From NCBI RefSeq assembly GCF_015207655.1, contig NZ_JADEWN010000005.1, positions 62,001-126,000 on the forward strand: a stretch of 64,000 nucleotides of DNA, written 5' to 3'. Under the pieces are notes generated by a model. That model had not been told where the DNA came from, did no database searches, and saw only the letters and a list, made by a program, of their open reading frames with translations. Positions 18,218-27,920 of the stretch are shown piece by piece; position 1 is the stretch's first letter; the number at the start of each line of letters is the position of its first letter. This stretch comes from Gloeocapsopsis crepidinum LEGE 06123 (GTDB lineage Bacteria > Cyanobacteriota > Cyanobacteriia > Cyanobacteriales > Chroococcidiopsidaceae). The translations under genes and the position numbers were made by a program.

Positions 18218-18643
18218 TTACTCTTGAATTAGTAAATTCATTGCCATTGTTATTATTTGTTCTCGGTTAATCATTTTTTCGATTTCTTCTTTTTCATATA
18301 CACCTTCAAATGCTTCAATTGCAGCTTTTTCTAATGCTAATCCGTAAGCATCCTCTAGTGTTTCAATTAATTCGTCTTCAGTAAGGTAAGTCCCTTTCAC
18401 TTTGTGTCGCTGATTAGTACGTTGAATTTGCTTAACAGCATTACGAATTGAAAGTTCCCAGGAACGGGTACTCCGTTTTTCTGCTGATTGTTTAATGAGA
18501 TGTAATAATAAAATTATTCCATAACTAAAAATTTTATTAAGTTTGTCCGATTTACTCATTTCTTCTAATTCTTCAACCAACTCTATGGCTTCTGTTACTT
18601 TGCCTTCATAGAGAAGTTGTTTAAGCATGATTAATTCTTCCAT
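18218..18643 (-). CDS. DUF29-like hypothetical protein
   Basis: A 141-residue helical, Glu/Lys-rich protein. The middle (LLLHLIKQSAEKRSTRSWELSIRNAV) resembles the core of DUF29, a family common in cyanobacteria and often multi-copy. The N-terminus MEELIMLKQLLYEGKVTEAI and the C-terminus KEEIEKMINREQIITMAMNL fit the helical pattern. Function unknown. It ends exactly adjacent to the phosphoesterase stop codon with no spacer. A later in-frame ATG (MLKQLL) is an alternative start. Confidence 0.75.
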   Translation of the reverse strand: MEELIMLKQLLYEGKVTEAIELVEELEEMSKSDKLNKIFSYGIILLLHLIKQSAEKRSTRSWELSIRNAVKQIQRTNQRHKVKGTYLTEDELIETLEDAYGLALEKAAIEAFEGVYEKEEIEKMINREQIITMAMNLLIQE

Positions 18644-18920
18644 TGGTCACAATTTGATTAGGAAAGTTGTTATTAAATTCTTCCTCTGTTAGAGAATGAG
18701 TGATAAAAAAGCTAATTGTTAACAATTACTAGCCTTTAAATTATGTCTATTTTCTCTGACTTATCTTATTTTGACACTTTTTACAGTGGGCGATCGCCAT
18801 TAATTCTTACCAATTTCCGCGTTTTGTAAAGTCCTGTTGCAAACCTGTCAAAAACCTTTAGAAATCATCTACAACACAGACAGGGCTTTAATCTAGAACT
18901 TTAGAACAACTTTACGAATT

Positions 18921-19235
18921 ATGATGAGTAACATCCAAAAGTATCGCTTTGTCTGTACTTTGACCTTTGGTGACATCTACGGTCAAATCATTGTTTGGCT
19001 GATTACTATCACCCTGAGTTTAGCCTCAGCAATGGCGCTAATGGGAGCTAGACGTCCAATTTATGCTCTCGCTACTGTAGGACTAATTATCTTACTCTCA
19101 CTGCCTTTTCTACTATTTGCTTTTGTAACAACACTGTTAAATCACATTGAACTGTCCCCAGTAGATGCAGCTACAAAGACAAAACCCATACCAGGTAATG
19201 TATCTCAACAAGAACCAGTACAAGCTACTGGCTAA
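18921..19235 (+). CDS. small conserved membrane protein
   Basis: A 104-residue protein of unknown function. Two transmembrane helices are evident, about residues 22-42 (IIVWLITITLSLASAMALMG) and 47-72 (IYALATVGLIILLSLPFLLFAFVTTL). A soluble Pro/Thr/Gln tail follows. The pattern GDIYGQIIVWLI...RRPIYALATVG...LPFLLFAFVTTLLNHIEL looks like a conserved cyanobacterial hypothetical protein. A clear terminator follows at 19275. It is convergent with hemB. Confidence 0.75.
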   Translation: MMSNIQKYRFVCTLTFGDIYGQIIVWLITITLSLASAMALMGARRPIYALATVGLIILLSLPFLLFAFVTTLLNHIELSPVDAATKTKPIPGNVSQQEPVQATG

Positions 19236-19274
19236 AGAATTCGTGTACTCGGTGAACGTGCAATGATTGACAAC

Positions 19275-19303
19275 AAATCCCTACCAAGGAGTAGGGATTT
19301 TAC
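19275..19303 (+). terminator. rho-independent terminator
   Basis: AAATCCCTAC (19275-19284) pairs GTAGGGATTT (19291-19300) with a 6-nt loop. A-rich on one side and T-rich on the other, it can serve both the small membrane protein gene and convergent hemB. Confidence 0.85.
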
Positions 19304-19329
19304 ATATCACAGGTAAAAGTTACTTGAAA

Positions 19330-20310
19330 TTACTGTAACCATCGTGCTGCATCTTTAGCGTGGTAAGTCAAAATTAAATCTGTCCCAGCACGTTTGAAGC
19401 TAGTTAAAGTTTCTAAAACTACGCGCTGTTCGTCAATCCACCCATTCAGCGCCGCTGCTTTAATCATTGAATATTCACCAGAGACGTTATACGCTGCAAC
19501 AGGTAAGTTACTTGCTTCCTTAACGCGCCAGATAATATCCATGTATGCTAACGCGGGCTTAACCATCAGCATATCTGCACCTTCAGCAATATCAAGGACA
19601 ATTTCTTTTAATGCTTCTCGTGCGTTACCAGGATCCATTTGATAAGTTCTGCGATCGCCAAACTGTGGTGCTGATTCTGCTGCATCGCGGAAAGGACCAT
19701 AATACGCTGAAGCGTACTTTGCGGCATAAGATAAAATTGGTGTATCTTGATAGCCCGCATCATCCAATGCAACGCGAATCGCTTGTACAAAGCCATCCAT
19801 CATTCCTGATGGTGCAATGATATCGGCTCCAGCTTTGGCTTGAGAAATTGCAGTTTTCTTTAATAATTCTAGTGTGGGATCGTTTAGTACTCTTCCTGTC
19901 AAGTCGCCGACTTCTAAATAACCACAATGTCCGTGCGGAGTATACTCGCATAAACACGTATCTGCAATCACAATTAAATCTGGAACGGCTTCTTTTACCG
20001 CAGTCGCAGCCTTCTGCACAATTCCGCAATCGTGCCACGCGCCAGTTGCATCGGTATCTTTATCTTCAGGAATTCCAAACAAAATAATCCCAGGAATGCC
20101 TAAGTCATAAACTTCCTTGGCTTCTTCGACAATCTTATCTACTGATAACTGGTAAACACCAGGCATCGATTTGACTTCTTTAGCAATACCTTCACCAGGT
20201 ACAGCAAACAAGGGATAAATTAAATCGCTAGTTGTTAAAACGGTTTCACGTACCATCCGACGTAGCTGGGGATGGGTTCTCAAGCGGCGAGGGCGATGAT
20301 TAGGAAACAT
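19330..20310 (-). CDS. hemB: delta-aminolevulinic acid dehydratase (porphobilinogen synthase)
   Basis: A 326-residue HemB that condenses two 5-aminolevulinate molecules to porphobilinogen in haem and chlorophyll synthesis. The start chosen is the ATG at 20310 ([20 protein letters not shown]), which matches the family; an upstream in-frame start at 20331 would add seven residues. The metal-site region [14 protein letters not shown] is present, as are the Schiff-base lysine motif [12 protein letters not shown] and the second active-site Lys region [15 protein letters not shown]. Convergent with the small membrane protein gene. Confidence 0.96.
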   Translation of the reverse strand: MFPNHRPRRLRTHPQLRRMVRETVLTTSDLIYPLFAVPGEGIAKEVKSMPGVYQLSVDKIVEEAKEVYDLGIPGIILFGIPEDKDTDATGAWHDCGIVQKAATAVKEAVPDLIVIADTCLCEYTPHGHCGYLEVGDLTGRVLNDPTLELLKKTAISQAKAGADIIAPSGMMDGFVQAIRVALDDAGYQDTPILSYAAKYASAYYGPFRDAAESAPQFGDRRTYQMDPGNAREALKEIVLDIAEGADMLMVKPALAYMDIIWRVKEASNLPVAAYNVSGEYSMIKAAALNGWIDEQRVVLETLTSFKRAGTDLILTYHAKDAARWLQ

Positions 20311-20442
20311 AGCGTTTGGATAAACAATCAAAAATGAAGCTCAAGAAAATTAGCGCGAATCGAGTAGCTTATTTTTTGCAGTATAGTACGCCCAGTTGCC
20401 AAGTTTCCTCAAAATAGCGATTCTGACAAATTAAGATATATT

Positions 20443-20457
20443 TCCTTAATATAAGGA
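20443..20457. promoter_or_regulatory. short palindrome upstream of hemB
   Basis: TCCTTA-ATA-TAAGGA, a perfect 6-3-6 inverted repeat about 135 bp before the hemB start, in AT-rich sequence. It could be an operator; nothing else supports it. Confidence 0.25.
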
Positions 20458-20662
20458 GTCGAATGCTTGAAGTCTTCCTCAAAACCTGATAAGATTTTCT
20501 ACATAATAGAAATCCGTGCATTTTTTTAAAAACAATTCATATTTCTACTTCTAAAGAAGCTTACGATAAATAATACTATAAATAGCTTGTAATAGACAAG
20601 AAAAAACATCTCAATTTTGTGACTTTTATATTCGTAAATACAAAGCGATCGCATTTCACAAT

Positions 20663-20929
20663 AATGTTATCACTCGGCAACCCCTCGATGAACCGTATGA
20701 CAATTTAGCATTTGAGGCAGGAAATTACAGATTCTATCAGCCCAGCATCGATTTATCAGAACCTTTAACCGCAGATGATAATGATACTCTGCTTTATTGG
20801 TTCATCGCTAGCTATCAAGCCTCAGACAGTTTTGCCGATTTCGCTAACTCAGATTTGATGACAATTGCTCCCTCAATCACTTGGAAATTAGGCGATCGCA
20901 CTAGCTTAAACCTCTACTATGAATACCTT
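20663..20929 (+). pseudogene. fragment of a TonB-dependent siderophore receptor gene
   Basis: One plus-strand frame reads NVITRQPLDEPYDNLAFEAG, then NYRFYQPSIDLSEPLTADDN, then a stretch containing YWFIASYQASDSFADF, then LMTIAPSITWKLGDRTSLNL. This matches the plug-to-barrel junction of FhuA/FecA-like siderophore receptors of cyanobacteria, where NVVTRQP and GNYGFYQPSID-like motifs are standard. About 90 residues remain of the usual 700-900. There is no start, signal peptide or TonB box upstream, and homology stops near the end of the convergent hydrolase gene. No intact receptor is in the window. The upstream part of this 600-bp gap (20332-20662) shows no gene. Confidence 0.8.
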
Positions 20930-20935
20930 GTTCAC

Positions 20936-21949
20936 TTAGGTACTAACAACAGCAGACGGATTAGCAGCTTCTTGCAAAATAACCTCAGTAATCGCTTTAA
21001 CAACATCGCGACTTTCCCAATAGCTACCGTGCGCATCTCCGCCATGCAGTAACGCTAAAAACGAGCGGCTAAGTGGTTGCACTAAAAAGTCTGACAAGTC
21101 TGCATTACTGGTCACAACGTCTTGAATATCTAAAAATTGTCGCTTACCATCGACTAAATCAGGCATAATTGTTGCGAGTGGATAAGCTACCGGATCGCCT
21201 GGATGGATGAAATTGCGCCAGGGTAATGTTTTTTGCCCGCGTTCATTATAAAGTTGCTCTAATAATGCTTCTAGTTGTGGGGTGATATCGTGGGTAGCAA
21301 TTTTTTTTGCTTGCTCTTGTGTCAGTTCGCGTTCACCTCTGGCTTGATCTTCCCCTGAAACAACATTGATTAAGTTAAAAAAAGCAATCGGCGAACCCAT
21401 AGTGTGGATACTCGAAAGCCGAATTCCATGAAGGGGTTCAGGCTTGACGCCAAAAATACCTTGACGAATTCTGCGCACACTTTCATATGCAGGTAAATCA
21501 GGGTTATCCCAACGCGCTGCAAATAGAACGTCAAATAAAATTACAGTACCCCAGCTATGCGCTACTAAGTGCATGCGATCGCCTGGCTCAGGATTAACAG
21601 GCAGTTGTTGCTTGAGTTGTTCTGCAATAGCAATAACGACTTTAGAACCGACATGACGGCTAATATAAAGTGCTGCATCACCCACAAACTGCATGAGTTG
21701 CTTTTCACGGAACTCCCGAAACCACATTTTCTCCCACGTTGGTGACTGTTGTAATCTCTTTAATAACTTGTTTTCTTCTTCCTTATTAACATCACCCCAG
21801 TAAAGAGGAATGTATGCGCGAGTGATATTTGGTGACTGATTTGCTATTTCTCTATCAATGCGCTCAATTAATTTGTTAGCATAAGTTCTTTCTTCGCGTT
21901 CCTCGCGAGTATTGACACCATGCACAAATACAATGTAGTCCGTAGCCAT
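20936..21949 (-). CDS. alpha/beta hydrolase, lipase-like
   Basis: A 337-residue protein with an alpha/beta-hydrolase layout. The N-terminal strand YIVFVHGVNTREERE gives the oxyanion region, and the nucleophile elbow is probably HLVAHSWGTVILFDVLF (AHSWGT in place of GHSxG). The likely catalytic His lies near LLHGGDAHGSYW. There is no signal peptide. It resembles uncharacterised bacterial lipases/esterases; the substrate is unknown. The 3' end runs up to a TonB-receptor relic on the other strand. Confidence 0.75.
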   Translation of the reverse strand: MATDYIVFVHGVNTREEREERTYANKLIERIDREIANQSPNITRAYIPLYWGDVNKEEENKLLKRLQQSPTWEKMWFREFREKQLMQFVGDAALYISRHVGSKVVIAIAEQLKQQLPVNPEPGDRMHLVAHSWGTVILFDVLFAARWDNPDLPAYESVRRIRQGIFGVKPEPLHGIRLSSIHTMGSPIAFFNLINVVSGEDQARGERELTQEQAKKIATHDITPQLEALLEQLYNERGQKTLPWRNFIHPGDPVAYPLATIMPDLVDGKRQFLDIQDVVTSNADLSDFLVQPLSRSFLALLHGGDAHGSYWESRDVVKAITEVILQEAANPSAVVST

Positions 21950-22121
21950 ATAACACCTCTATAGCAAGTTGCCTTGGCTACAACTTCAATTTGTTTCTGG
22001 GAAAATCCGGTTAAAGTTAAAAAAAATTTAGATAGACTTTAAAGAGTGCGATCGCCTATGGCGCTGCGTTCTGCGCAATCGCCTAAACCACATACCAAGT
22101 GGGGCGAAGCACTCAACTTGA

Positions 22122-22466
22122 TTAAAACACTCGAAAAATAAAGGGATAGCGGTAAGCTTGATCGGGGTTGTTCAAGATTTGCACAATTCCTAAAATTGGC
22201 AGTCCCCAATGGAATAGAAACAAAATTGGTCCCAAAATTAGCCCTAATGCACCTAGGGTGACAAAAGCCAGTACTGCAATAATGATGCCATATAGCCATA
22301 CATTAAAGTGAAAGTTAATTGCCTCTTTAGCATTATCTTTCACAACAGGGTCAGTTGATAAAAATAATGCAGCAACTGGAATGCCTATTGCTACTAATGT
22401 TGTACTAAAAAAAATCGAGCCGTGACACAATACTGAAACAATTTTTCTTTGATCTGAATCGTACAT
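22122..22466 (-). CDS. DUF4870 domain membrane protein
   Basis: A 114-residue protein with about three transmembrane helices. The DUF4870 signature is visible: CHGSIFFSTTLVAIGIPVAALFL, then DPVVKDNAKEAINFHFNVWLYG, then the glycine-rich LGALGLILGPILFLFHWGLPILGI, then the ILNNPDQAYRYPFIFRVF tail. Function unknown. Monocistronic. Confidence 0.85.
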   Translation of the reverse strand: MYDSDQRKIVSVLCHGSIFFSTTLVAIGIPVAALFLSTDPVVKDNAKEAINFHFNVWLYGIIIAVLAFVTLGALGLILGPILFLFHWGLPILGIVQILNNPDQAYRYPFIFRVF

Positions 22467-22896
22467 TGCATTTCCTCAATTCTTACTAATTAGTATACAT
22501 AAATATAAACTCAAGCCATACTATCTTTAGTCGTAATCATTTAATATTATTAAATAACTGTAATAAAGATACTAATTACAAGTTTTTAAGCAGTTTCTTT
22601 TGCTTGAAAAAAGTAATTTAATTCATTCTTTTTAAATCTTTCTTTTTACAAAGAAATTCATCACTACTAGTAATTATTCCTTCAATAAAGTCATCAATGT
22701 TATGATAAAATACTTTTCTTCCACTCTTTTCTTCGCGCACTTTGTGGTTCGGTAAAAACAATCTGATAACTTTAGAGATTGCTATTCTAATTTTTAGTAG
22801 AGAAGCTCCGCAAGAAGAGAAACATCGTCTCACCAGATAAGTTTGTATAATTGTAGAATAGCGAAAAACAATTCCTGTAGTATCAGCATAGCATTC
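22467..22896. other. intergenic, no certain gene
   Basis: A divergent AT-rich region between the DUF4870 gene and prfC. A minus-strand frame (about 22618-22971) is open but unrecognised and overlaps the prfC start; I do not call it. No RNA or repeat was recognised. Confidence 0.45.
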
Positions 22897-24528
22897 ATGA
22901 CATCTATTGACCTTCAGCCTGAATTGCACACAGAGGTAGAACGTCGGCGTAATTTTGCAATTATTTCCCACCCAGACGCAGGAAAAACAACACTTACAGA
23001 AAAGCTCTTACTTTACGGAGGAGCTATCCACGAAGCAGGATCGGTAAAAGCAAGGCGGGCGCAGCGTAAGGCGACTTCAGACTGGATGGCAATGGAGCAA
23101 CAACGAGGGATTTCAATTACCTCAACAGTCTTACAATTTGAATACGAAAACTGTCAAATTAACCTACTCGACACACCAGGACACCAAGATTTTAGCGAGG
23201 ACACCTACCGGACGCTCGCAGCGGCTGATAATGCTGTCATGCTTATTGATGCAGCAAAAGGGTTGGAACCGCAAACACGCAAGTTATTTGAAGTTTGTAA
23301 AATGCGCCAGCTGCCTATTTTTACATTTGTCAATAAACTCGATCGCCCAGGAAGAGAACCCCTCGAACTATTAGATGAAATCGAACAGGAATTGGGACTA
23401 CAGACCTATGCAGTAAATTGGCCAATTGGAATGGGCGATCGCTTTAAAGGTGTTTTTGACCGCCATCAACAGCAAATTCACTTGTATTCGCGCGTTCTCC
23501 ACGGTAGTCGCGAAGCTGTAGATACGGTAGTTGATATGGGCGACCCCAAAATAGAAGAACTTTTAGAGCAAGATTTATATTACCAACTAAAAGACGATCT
23601 TGAACTTCTAGAAGGCATTGGACCTGAACTTGATCGCGATTCGGTTCACCAAGGAAAAATGACACCCGTGTTTTTTGGCAGTGCGATGACTAACTTCGGG
23701 GTAGAACTCTTTCTCAATTCTTTCCTAGAATACGCGCTTAAACCAGGTAGCCGCAATAGTACCATTGGAGAAATTGCCCCAACATATCCAGAATTTACAG
23801 GATTTGTGTTTAAACTCCAAGCAAACATGGACCCGAAACATCGCGATCGCGTTGCGTTTGTCCGCGTGTGTACAGGAAAGTTTGAAAAGGACATGACTGT
23901 TAATCACGCCCGTACTGGAAAAACAATTCGGCTATCACGTCCACAAAAATTATTTGCGCAAGATCGAGAATCAATTGATCGTGCGTTTCCTGGCGACGTC
24001 ATTGGTTTGAATAATCCTGGTGTTTTTGCGATTGGTGATACTATCTATACCGGTCAAAAAATCGAGTACGAAGGAATTCCTTGTTTTTCGCCGGAATTGT
24101 TTGCGACACTGCGAAATCCTAACCCTTCAAAATTTAAGCAATTTCACAAAGGTGTTTCCGAAATCCGCGAAGAAGGCGCAGTACAGATTATGTACTCTGC
24201 GGATGAGTCAAAACGCGATCCGATTCTTGCTGCAGTTGGACAACTACAGTTTGAAGTCGTTCAGTTTCGCCTACAACAGGAGTATGGCGTAGAAACACTG
24301 CTCGATTTGTTACCATACACTGTTGCGCGTTGGGTTGCCAATGGTTGGGAAGCTTTAGATAAAGTAGGGCGATTATTCAATACAGTAACAGTAAAAGATA
24401 ATTGGGGGCGTCCTGTGTTACTATTCCGCAATGAGTGGAATTGTCAGCAACTACAAGAAGATCATCCAGAACTAGAGTTAACGGCGATCGCTCCTGTTGT
24501 CTCCGGTCAACACCCAGTTAATGGATAA
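22897..24528 (+). CDS. prfC: peptide chain release factor 3
   Basis: A 543-residue translational GTPase that recycles RF1/RF2 after termination. The start is the ATG at 22897 ([20 protein letters not shown]); a TTG at 22843 would add 18 non-homologous residues. GTPase motifs are [15 protein letters not shown] (G1), RGISITS (G2), [18 protein letters not shown] (G3), FVNKLDR (G4) and the [10 protein letters not shown] region (G5). RF3-specific features include [16 protein letters not shown]. The signalling-fusion gene follows after about 18-27 bp on the same strand. Confidence 0.96.
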   Translation: MTSIDLQPELHTEVERRRNFAIISHPDAGKTTLTEKLLLYGGAIHEAGSVKARRAQRKATSDWMAMEQQRGISITSTVLQFEYENCQINLLDTPGHQDFSEDTYRTLAAADNAVMLIDAAKGLEPQTRKLFEVCKMRQLPIFTFVNKLDRPGREPLELLDEIEQELGLQTYAVNWPIGMGDRFKGVFDRHQQQIHLYSRVLHGSREAVDTVVDMGDPKIEELLEQDLYYQLKDDLELLEGIGPELDRDSVHQGKMTPVFFGSAMTNFGVELFLNSFLEYALKPGSRNSTIGEIAPTYPEFTGFVFKLQANMDPKHRDRVAFVRVCTGKFEKDMTVNHARTGKTIRLSRPQKLFAQDRESIDRAFPGDVIGLNNPGVFAIGDTIYTGQKIEYEGIPCFSPELFATLRNPNPSKFKQFHKGVSEIREEGAVQIMYSADESKRDPILAAVGQLQFEVVQFRLQQEYGVETLLDLLPYTVARWVANGWEALDKVGRLFNTVTVKDNWGRPVLLFRNEWNCQQLQEDHPELELTAIAPVVSGQHPVNG

Positions 24529-24546
24529 CCGCCAAAAGATGAGGGC

Positions 24547-27500
24547 GTGCGGTTTATGGAACCCGTCAAAAACAATAAACCAAAAGTTCTCATTCTTAAT
24601 GACCAATCAGAACTTGAGATACTTTGTTGCGCTCTTAAGCAAGATTATGAGGTGCTAATTGCTGATTCAGAATCAGCTGTGTTGGAAATTTTAACAACAG
24701 ATGTAGCAGTCCTGATATCACGCGAAATTTCCTTAAGCCAAGCTGCGCTGACTGCAACAAATTCTGATATCTTGCAACTTATTTTGACAGATAATGCGAA
24801 TACACCTGAGTTAAGTGAGGCAGTTAGTACTGGTAAAATATTCAAATGCCTGCCGAAATCTTGCTCTTTAGAAGCCTTAAAAACAGCCATAGACCAAGCC
24901 GTTGAGACATACAATGTTCTCAAGCTACGGACGCAAAAACTCTATTCCAGACTCCATCGCCAAGCACGACTCAATACGATTACGAATACAATTCGTAGCG
25001 CTTTAAACTCGCGTCAAATTTTACAGACAATTGTAGATACAGTAGGTCAGATGCTAGATGTCAGCTGCTGTATTCTTCGCCCCTTTCAAGATAATCGCGT
25101 TGCTGAGGAATCATTTATTTATCAAAAAGCGAATCGCGCTTCAGATGTCATTCACGATTGGGTTTTAGTACAAACTGTATGGGAAGCGCGAGAGTTACAA
25201 ATTATCAATGATGTCACTACCGATGTGCGGCTGCAAAATGCGATCGCATATCAACAGGCAAATATTGTGTCTAGCTTAATCGTACCATTATGCCAACAGG
25301 AATTGATGGCAGTTATGGCAATTCATCAATGCGATCGCCTGCGTCAATGGCAAGATGACGAAATCGAGTTAGTCACCCTAGTAGCCGATCAAGCAGCACT
25401 AGCTTTATCGCAAGCACGGGCATACGATCGCATCTCGGCTTTAGCTCAACGCGAAGCCCTAATCAATAAAATTACCGCTGCAATTCGCTCTAGTCTCGAT
25501 CCACAAGATATTTTTGCCGCAATCACTCAACAACTAGGACAAGCTTTACACGTAGACGGCTGTGCTTTGTCACTGTGGACAGAAGAAGACGAATTTGTAC
25601 AGTGTGTTGGTTTATACAACCGAACTGAAACTGAATCTTTCTTAAGCCCGCAACAACTACCACAATCGCGTTCTCCCATTGCCGGAAATCCAGTTTTACA
25701 ACTTTTGCTGAAAACACAGCAACCTGTTGTCATTAACGATCTTAACCAACAACCAGAAATGCGCGGTCTTGATTTACCGCTTTCCTCTCCCGCAGCGCGG
25801 GCTTTATTGGTTGTGCCACTGCTTGCGGATAATACTAGTATTGGTAGTATTACATTACGCTCGTTCTACAAACCACGCCATTGGCAAATTGAGGAAATTG
25901 AATTAGCCCAAGCTGTCGCAGCACAAGCAGCGATCGCAGTTCAACAATCGCGACTATATCAGAAAAGTTGTGCTTTAGCCGATCGCTTAATGGAGTTAGA
26001 TCGCCAAAAAACGCACTTTTTTCAAAACATCTCTCATGAGTTTCGCACACCACTGACATTAATGCTCGCACCGCTAGAATCAGCGGTGAATCAACAACAA
26101 GACTTACCATTAGAGCAAGCAGCGATCGCATTACGCAACTCCCGTCGTCTCTTGCGGTTGGTTAATCAACTCCTAGACTTACAACGACTCGATGCTGGAA
26201 GAATGCAGCCGAGTTTTCGTCCTTGCGATTTATTAGAGTTCGTCAGTCAAATTGTTGAATCATTTCGCCCTTACTGCGAAAAAAAAGAACTCGAACTGAT
26301 TACTGAATTTAATCTTTGTCCTTTAGTATATCTAGATACAGAAAAATTTGACAAAGTCATCTACAATCTTCTATCGAATGCAATGAAATTTACTCCTCCA
26401 GGGGGTAAAATTACGATTCGCGTAGAAACGGCGGGAGATCACTGTTTAATTCAGGTCAAAGACACTGGCATTGGTATTGCCAAAGAACAGATTCCTCACT
26501 TATTTAAACGCTTTCATCAAGCCGAAGCTGCACTTAACCGTTCCTATGAAGGAAGTGGCTTAGGACTTGCTTTAGCAAAAGAATTAATCGAACTACACTC
26601 TGGTCAAATTTCTGTAGAATCAATCCGCGAGCAAGGAACCACATTTACAGTTTGGCTGCCCATCGGCAAAGGACATTTACCACTTGACCAAATACTAGAG
26701 GTTCCTACTCAAGTTCAACTGCGCAGCGCTGCGGTAGAACTAGCTGATTTGGAGATAGCAGAAGTAGAAGCAGACACAGATAACGCCGAAGATAGGATAC
26801 CGATTCCCAATCTACTAGCAACTAGTCACCAGCCACTAATCACTATTCTTGTTGTCGATGACAATCTCGATTTAAGAACTTATGTATCGACAATTCTGAC
26901 TCAACAAGGTGGTTATCAAGTTTATACCGCACGTAATGGCATGGAAGGATTGCATTTAGCAGACAGCATTCTTCCCGACTTGATTGTAACTGACTTAATG
27001 ATGCCGCAACTGTCAGGTTTAGAAATGATTTGGCAGATTCGCAATGATAGGAAACTTAAAGGAATACCAATTGTCCTACTAACGGCAAAAACTGACGAAG
27101 AAACTCGGATTACAGGAACCGAACACGGTGCAGATGCGTATCTCGCAAAACCTTTCAACGATCGCGAACTCCTAGCAGAAGTCCGAAATCTACTGGCATT
27201 AAAAGAGAATGAACGTCGCGTTGTCGAGTTGAATACTTACTTAACTGAATCAGTACTAAAACGTTTTTTGCCCCCAGAAATGGTCAAAAAAGCAGCAATG
27301 GGGGACTTGGCACTCGATTTACGCCCAGAACCGCATTTGATTACAATTTTATTTAGCGATATTGTCGGATTCACGCAACTTGCCAATACATTGCGATCGC
27401 GCCGTGTCGCCGAGTTGTTAAACGAATACCTAGAAACAATGATCCGTGCCGTATTTGATAACGGTGGAACAGTAGATAAATTTATGGGAGACGCACTATT

Positions 27501-27918
27501 AGCAATCTTTGGTGCGCCCGAAGACATGATGCCAAATGAACAAGTTCGCCAAGCGATCGCCACCGCCCGCGCGATGCATCACGCCTTAACTCAACTCAAC
27601 CAACGTTGGCACGATCAAGGAATCTTGGGTAAAAATCAAAGTCATTTGATTCAGTTTCGCTGTGGTATTCACCAAGGTACGGCAGTCGTTGGCATGTTTG
27701 GTAGTGCAGAACGCGCTGATTACACAGCAATTGGTCCTAGTGTTAATATTGCGGCGCGATTGCAACAAGCTGCTGCACCTGGACAAATTTTAGTTTCTGC
27801 TGCTGTCGCCGATTATTTAGACGACGATGAAATTATTAAATACAGCCCCTTGGAACTCAAAGGCGTTGATGAAACTGTTTTAACATTCTCTGTATGCCCA
27901 AATCAGGCTGGGGACTAA
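24547..27918 (+). CDS. GAF/histidine kinase/receiver/class III cyclase fusion
   Basis: A 1123-residue signalling protein. Order: a degenerate receiver (about 12-120, no clear phospho-acceptor Asp), two GAF domains (about 150-300 and 310-475), HisKA with NISHEFRTPLTLM (His about 496), HATPase (NLLSNAMKFT, DTGIGI, GSGLGLALAKELI), a receiver with ILVVDDNLDLR and VTDLMMP (Asp about 815), and a class III nucleotide cyclase (about 920-1115). The cyclase keeps both metal aspartates (FSDIVGFT and FMGDALLAIFG), the lysine in VDKFMGD expected for ATP, and NIAARLQ, so adenylate cyclase is likely. GTG at 24547 or ATG at 24556 could be the start. It follows prfC closely and converges on the methyltransferase gene with a 2-bp gap. 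Confidence 0.9.
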   Translation: MRFMEPVKNNKPKVLILNDQSELEILCCALKQDYEVLIADSESAVLEILTTDVAVLISREISLSQAALTATNSDILQLILTDNANTPELSEAVSTGKIFKCLPKSCSLEALKTAIDQAVETYNVLKLRTQKLYSRLHRQARLNTITNTIRSALNSRQILQTIVDTVGQMLDVSCCILRPFQDNRVAEESFIYQKANRASDVIHDWVLVQTVWEARELQIINDVTTDVRLQNAIAYQQANIVSSLIVPLCQQELMAVMAIHQCDRLRQWQDDEIELVTLVADQAALALSQARAYDRISALAQREALINKITAAIRSSLDPQDIFAAITQQLGQALHVDGCALSLWTEEDEFVQCVGLYNRTETESFLSPQQLPQSRSPIAGNPVLQLLLKTQQPVVINDLNQQPEMRGLDLPLSSPAARALLVVPLLADNTSIGSITLRSFYKPRHWQIEEIELAQAVAAQAAIAVQQSRLYQKSCALADRLMELDRQKTHFFQNISHEFRTPLTLMLAPLESAVNQQQDLPLEQAAIALRNSRRLLRLVNQLLDLQRLDAGRMQPSFRPCDLLEFVSQIVESFRPYCEKKELELITEFNLCPLVYLDTEKFDKVIYNLLSNAMKFTPPGGKITIRVETAGDHCLIQVKDTGIGIAKEQIPHLFKRFHQAEAALNRSYEGSGLGLALAKELIELHSGQISVESIREQGTTFTVWLPIGKGHLPLDQILEVPTQVQLRSAAVELADLEIAEVEADTDNAEDRIPIPNLLATSHQPLITILVVDDNLDLRTYVSTILTQQGGYQVYTARNGMEGLHLADSILPDLIVTDLMMPQLSGLEMIWQIRNDRKLKGIPIVLLTAKTDEETRITGTEHGADAYLAKPFNDRELLAEVRNLLALKENERRVVELNTYLTESVLKRFLPPEMVKKAAMGDLALDLRPEPHLITILFSDIVGFTQLANTLRSRRVAELLNEYLETMIRAVFDNGGTVDKFMGDALLAIFGAPEDMMPNEQVRQAIATARAMHHALTQLNQRWHDQGILGKNQSHLIQFRCGIHQGTAVVGMFGSAERADYTAIGPSVNIAARLQQAAAPGQILVSAAVADYLDDDEIIKYSPLELKGVDETVLTFSVCPNQAGD

Positions 27919-27920
27919 TG

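Noticed and set aside
22039-22299. An 86-codon minus-strand frame overlapping the DUF4870 gene
   Set aside because: It is out of frame with the recognisable DUF4870 protein and has no conserved features.
22618-22971. A 117-codon minus-strand frame between the DUF4870 gene and prfC
   Set aside because: It overlaps the prfC start, has no recognisable domain, and its composition is that of random AT-rich sequence. I left it uncalled.
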